Notes under the pieces: generated by a model
Told to the model about the DNA's origin: nothing
Databases searched by the model: none
What the model saw: only the letters and a program-made list of their open reading frames with translations
Assembly: GCA_016709765.1 (NCBI GenBank)
Contig: JADJMD010000013.1
Span: 1-64,000 of the forward strand
From: Ignavibacteriales bacterium
Lineage (GTDB): Bacteria; Bacteroidota; Ignavibacteria; Ignavibacteriales; Ignavibacteriaceae
Length of the DNA: 64,000 nt
Reading direction: 5' to 3'
Shown here: piece after piece, positions 62,425 through 64,000 of the stretch
Layout of the letters: every line of letters starts with the position of its first letter
Numbering within the stretch: position 1 is the stretch's first letter
Position numbers and translations under genes: made by a program

Positions 62425-64000
62425 TTAAAAACCTTTACCAAACTGAAAATGAAATAACCAGGTTGGGTCTTCCCCATCAGTAATTTTTCTATCAAAACCG
62501 TAACCAAGATCAAATCCTATAAGACCAATAGGATTGATTAACAACCGCGCGCCAAAACCAACTGAGCGACGAAGATCAAAAATATCTGTTTTCTGAAAAT
62601 TTTCAAATACATTGCCAGCTTCTGCAAACATTAAAAGATAAAGTGGAATTGGTTCTAAGGTAACAGCAACTCTAAACTCAGCACCAAATTTTGCCATAAC
62701 TCTTCCGCCAATAACTTGCCCAGTTGATGGATTTTTGGGGCCAACGGTTCTATCATCATAACCTCTAAGTGATGTAGTGGCAATGATTAGTCCATTTCCA
62801 CCCATATAAAAGAACTCAAAAGGCTGAATGTTTGTGCCGGTAACAATTTCATCCAAGTAGCCAACATTGGCAACAGTATACAGCGCTAATCGATTGGAAT
62901 TAAATAATCGTCTGTACCATTCCGCTGTAAAACCAATTTTTAGGTAGTCAACATTACCTGGTAGTACCGGGCCGCCGGAAAGTTCAACATCTAAAAGCAA
63001 TGAGGAACCTGCTGATGGGAAAATAGGATTATCAATATTTTTTCTTGAGATAAGTGCACCTACAGAAAATTGATTACTTTTTCCTTCGCGATAATATCCT
63101 TGCCCTTCAATTACATTATTGTATTGATACTTAAATCTTCCCTGAACATAAAAGAAATCATCAGGCCATTTTAATCTGCGCCCAACTCTTATTGTTGCAC
63201 CGGATTGACGAAGATCATAAACATATTGTTGTCTTGTATCAAAAAGTTCAGCACCAACAGAAGTTGGAGTATCAAACATCCATGGTTCAGTAAAACCTAA
63301 CGTAAAAGTTCTATACAAACTTCCAACACCAAATTGCCAGTTAAAACTTAAAACTTGTCCGCCGCCAAGTCTAAATGGTTCAGCAATTGAAAAGTTTGTT
63401 AGTGTAACACCAATGGCACCACTGAACCCAAAGCTTCCGCTATAACCAACAGAAGCGTTAAGATAGTCACTAGATTTTTCTTCGACTTTAAAACCTACAT
63501 CAACTGTGCTATCGCTGGATAATTTTGTCGTAATACCTTCTGGACCGTAGAGCTGCTCAACATTAAAGTACTGAAGGTTTGCAAGATTTTGGACGCTACG
63601 GAAAAGTAATGCACGGTTAAAATAATCTCCGGGAATAGAATACAATTCCCTACGAATTACTTTTTCTTTTGTCTTATCATTTCCAAAAATATCTACTCGC
63701 CCAATTTTAAACTGATTTTTTTCTTCAATCCTAATTGCTACGTCAATGGAATCTTCACCAACTTTAGTTTCCTTAGTTTGAAGATTAAAAGTTAAATATC
63801 CATTATCAAGATATAAAGCTGAAACATCGGATTGTTTTTCATTGCCACGTAAATTCTGTTCAAACTTTTCAAGATCATAAACATCACCGGGTGCAAAATC
63901 TAATCTTTCATTTAGTACCACTGAAGGATAAACTGTATTGCCCTCCCAATTAACGTTTCTAATTTTATACTGCGGACCTTCGTAAACATCCATAACAATT
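62425..64000 (-). CDS. bamA: Outer membrane protein assembly factor BamA, 5' part beyond the window
   Basis: Central Omp85 insertase of the outer membrane. The frame is open to the window's right edge, so the N-terminal part and start are missing; the last 525 or so residues are present. Two POTRA-like segments are visible (YKIRNVNWEGNTVYPSVVL and KIGRVDIFGNDKTKEKVIR) and then the barrel, with GFTEPWMFDTPTSVGAEL, the loop-6 motif in TSLRGYDDRTVGP and the C-terminal strand FHFQFGKGF. Upstream of skp and lpxD as in many Gram-negative genomes. Confidence 0.93.
   Translation of the reverse strand, partial: IVMDVYEGPQYKIRNVNWEGNTVYPSVVLNERLDFAPGDVYDLEKFEQNLRGNEKQSDVSALYLDNGYLTFNLQTKETKVGEDSIDVAIRIEEKNQFKIGRVDIFGNDKTKEKVIRRELYSIPGDYFNRALLFRSVQNLANLQYFNVEQLYGPEGITTKLSSDSTVDVGFKVEEKSSDYLNASVGYSGSFGFSGAIGVTLTNFSIAEPFRLGGGQVLSFNWQFGVGSLYRTFTLGFTEPWMFDTPTSVGAELFDTRQQYVYDLRQSGATIRVGRRLKWPDDFFYVQGRFKYQYNNVIEGQGYYREGKSNQFSVGALISRKNIDNPIFPSAGSSLLLDVELSGGPVLPGNVDYLKIGFTAEWYRRLFNSNRLALYTVANVGYLDEIVTGTNIQPFEFFYMGGNGLIIATTSLRGYDDRTVGPKNPSTGQVIGGRVMAKFGAEFRVAVTLEPIPLYLLMFAEAGNVFENFQKTDIFDLRRSVGFGARLLINPIGLIGFDLGYGFDRKITDGEDPTWLFHFQFGKGF

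Noticed and set aside
1..64000. CRISPR arrays, tRNA/rRNA genes, transposases, prophage
   Set aside because: No regularly spaced repeats, cloverleaf-like sequence, transposase motif or phage gene was recognised; a tRNA scan was not possible by eye and could still find a missed one.

Overview
The window reads as a chromosomal contig from an AT-rich Gram-negative bacterium of the Bacteroidota/Chlorobiota/Ignavibacteriota group, most likely an Ignavibacteria-type lineage. Reasons: a C-terminal type IX secretion sorting domain with the QNYPNPFNP motif, a GldC homologue, an LpxC-FabZ fusion, an S46 dipeptidyl peptidase, a full lipid A and BamA locus, and few strong Shine-Dalgarno sites. No rRNA, tRNA, CRISPR array, insertion sequence or prophage was seen, and no gene-free stretch exceeds about 270 bases.

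Layout. 1-8.3 kb (+): a broken-reading region with a KAS III-like ketosynthase, a sodium:solute symporter, an acyl-CoA synthetase, a two-repeat lipoprotein, an outer-membrane barrel protein and two paralogous alpha/beta hydrolases, probably a carboxylate or ester uptake and activation locus. Nearly every gene before 14.5 kb carries single-base indels, mostly in homopolymers, while protein motifs stay intact, which looks like sequencing error rather than decay. 8.3-15.4 kb: a cytidylate-kinase-like protein, a class V aminotransferase, a serine hydrolase plus NagZ-like GH3 pair, a sugar-dehydrogenase-like lipoprotein and an RluE-like pseudouridine synthase. 15.4-22.6 kb: DUF4126, cytochrome bd oxidase (cydAB), GldC, a nuclease, a small barrel protein, a DPP7-like peptidase and a zinc-knuckle protein. 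22.7-33.6 kb: phosphomannomutase, a GT-C membrane protein, DUF2911, a second class V aminotransferase, then a tight + strand run of Lon-like protease, pyruvate kinase, an AmmeMemoRadiSam radical SAM enzyme and an SDR; a Sua5/YciO protein follows on the other strand.

33.8-41.4 kb: rpmB, the rpsF-ssb-rpsR-rplI operon, a potassium-dependent membrane pyrophosphatase, and prs-rplY-pth, then a lipoprotein and an FmdB zinc ribbon. 41.4-52.7 kb (-): an overlapping operon hldA, rfaE2, tamB, rnr and a 1060-residue protein joining a gluzincin protease, a TolB-like propeller and an Omp85-type barrel. 53-57 kb (-): a T9SS-secreted 990-residue protein and a regulator-type beta-propeller. 57.1-64 kb (-): bamA (cut by the window end), two Skp/OmpH genes, lpxD, lpxC-fabZ, lpxA and a LipM-type octanoyltransferase.

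The last 23 kb is mainly outer-membrane construction: LPS heptose and lipid A synthesis, periplasmic chaperones, BamA and TamB. The most unusual element is the protease-propeller-Omp85 protein next to TamB, which could be a TamA-like partner that lacks POTRA domains. Also worth a look are a 21-base G tract upstream of hldA, an SSB without the usual acidic tip, and a terminator between the two Skp genes.
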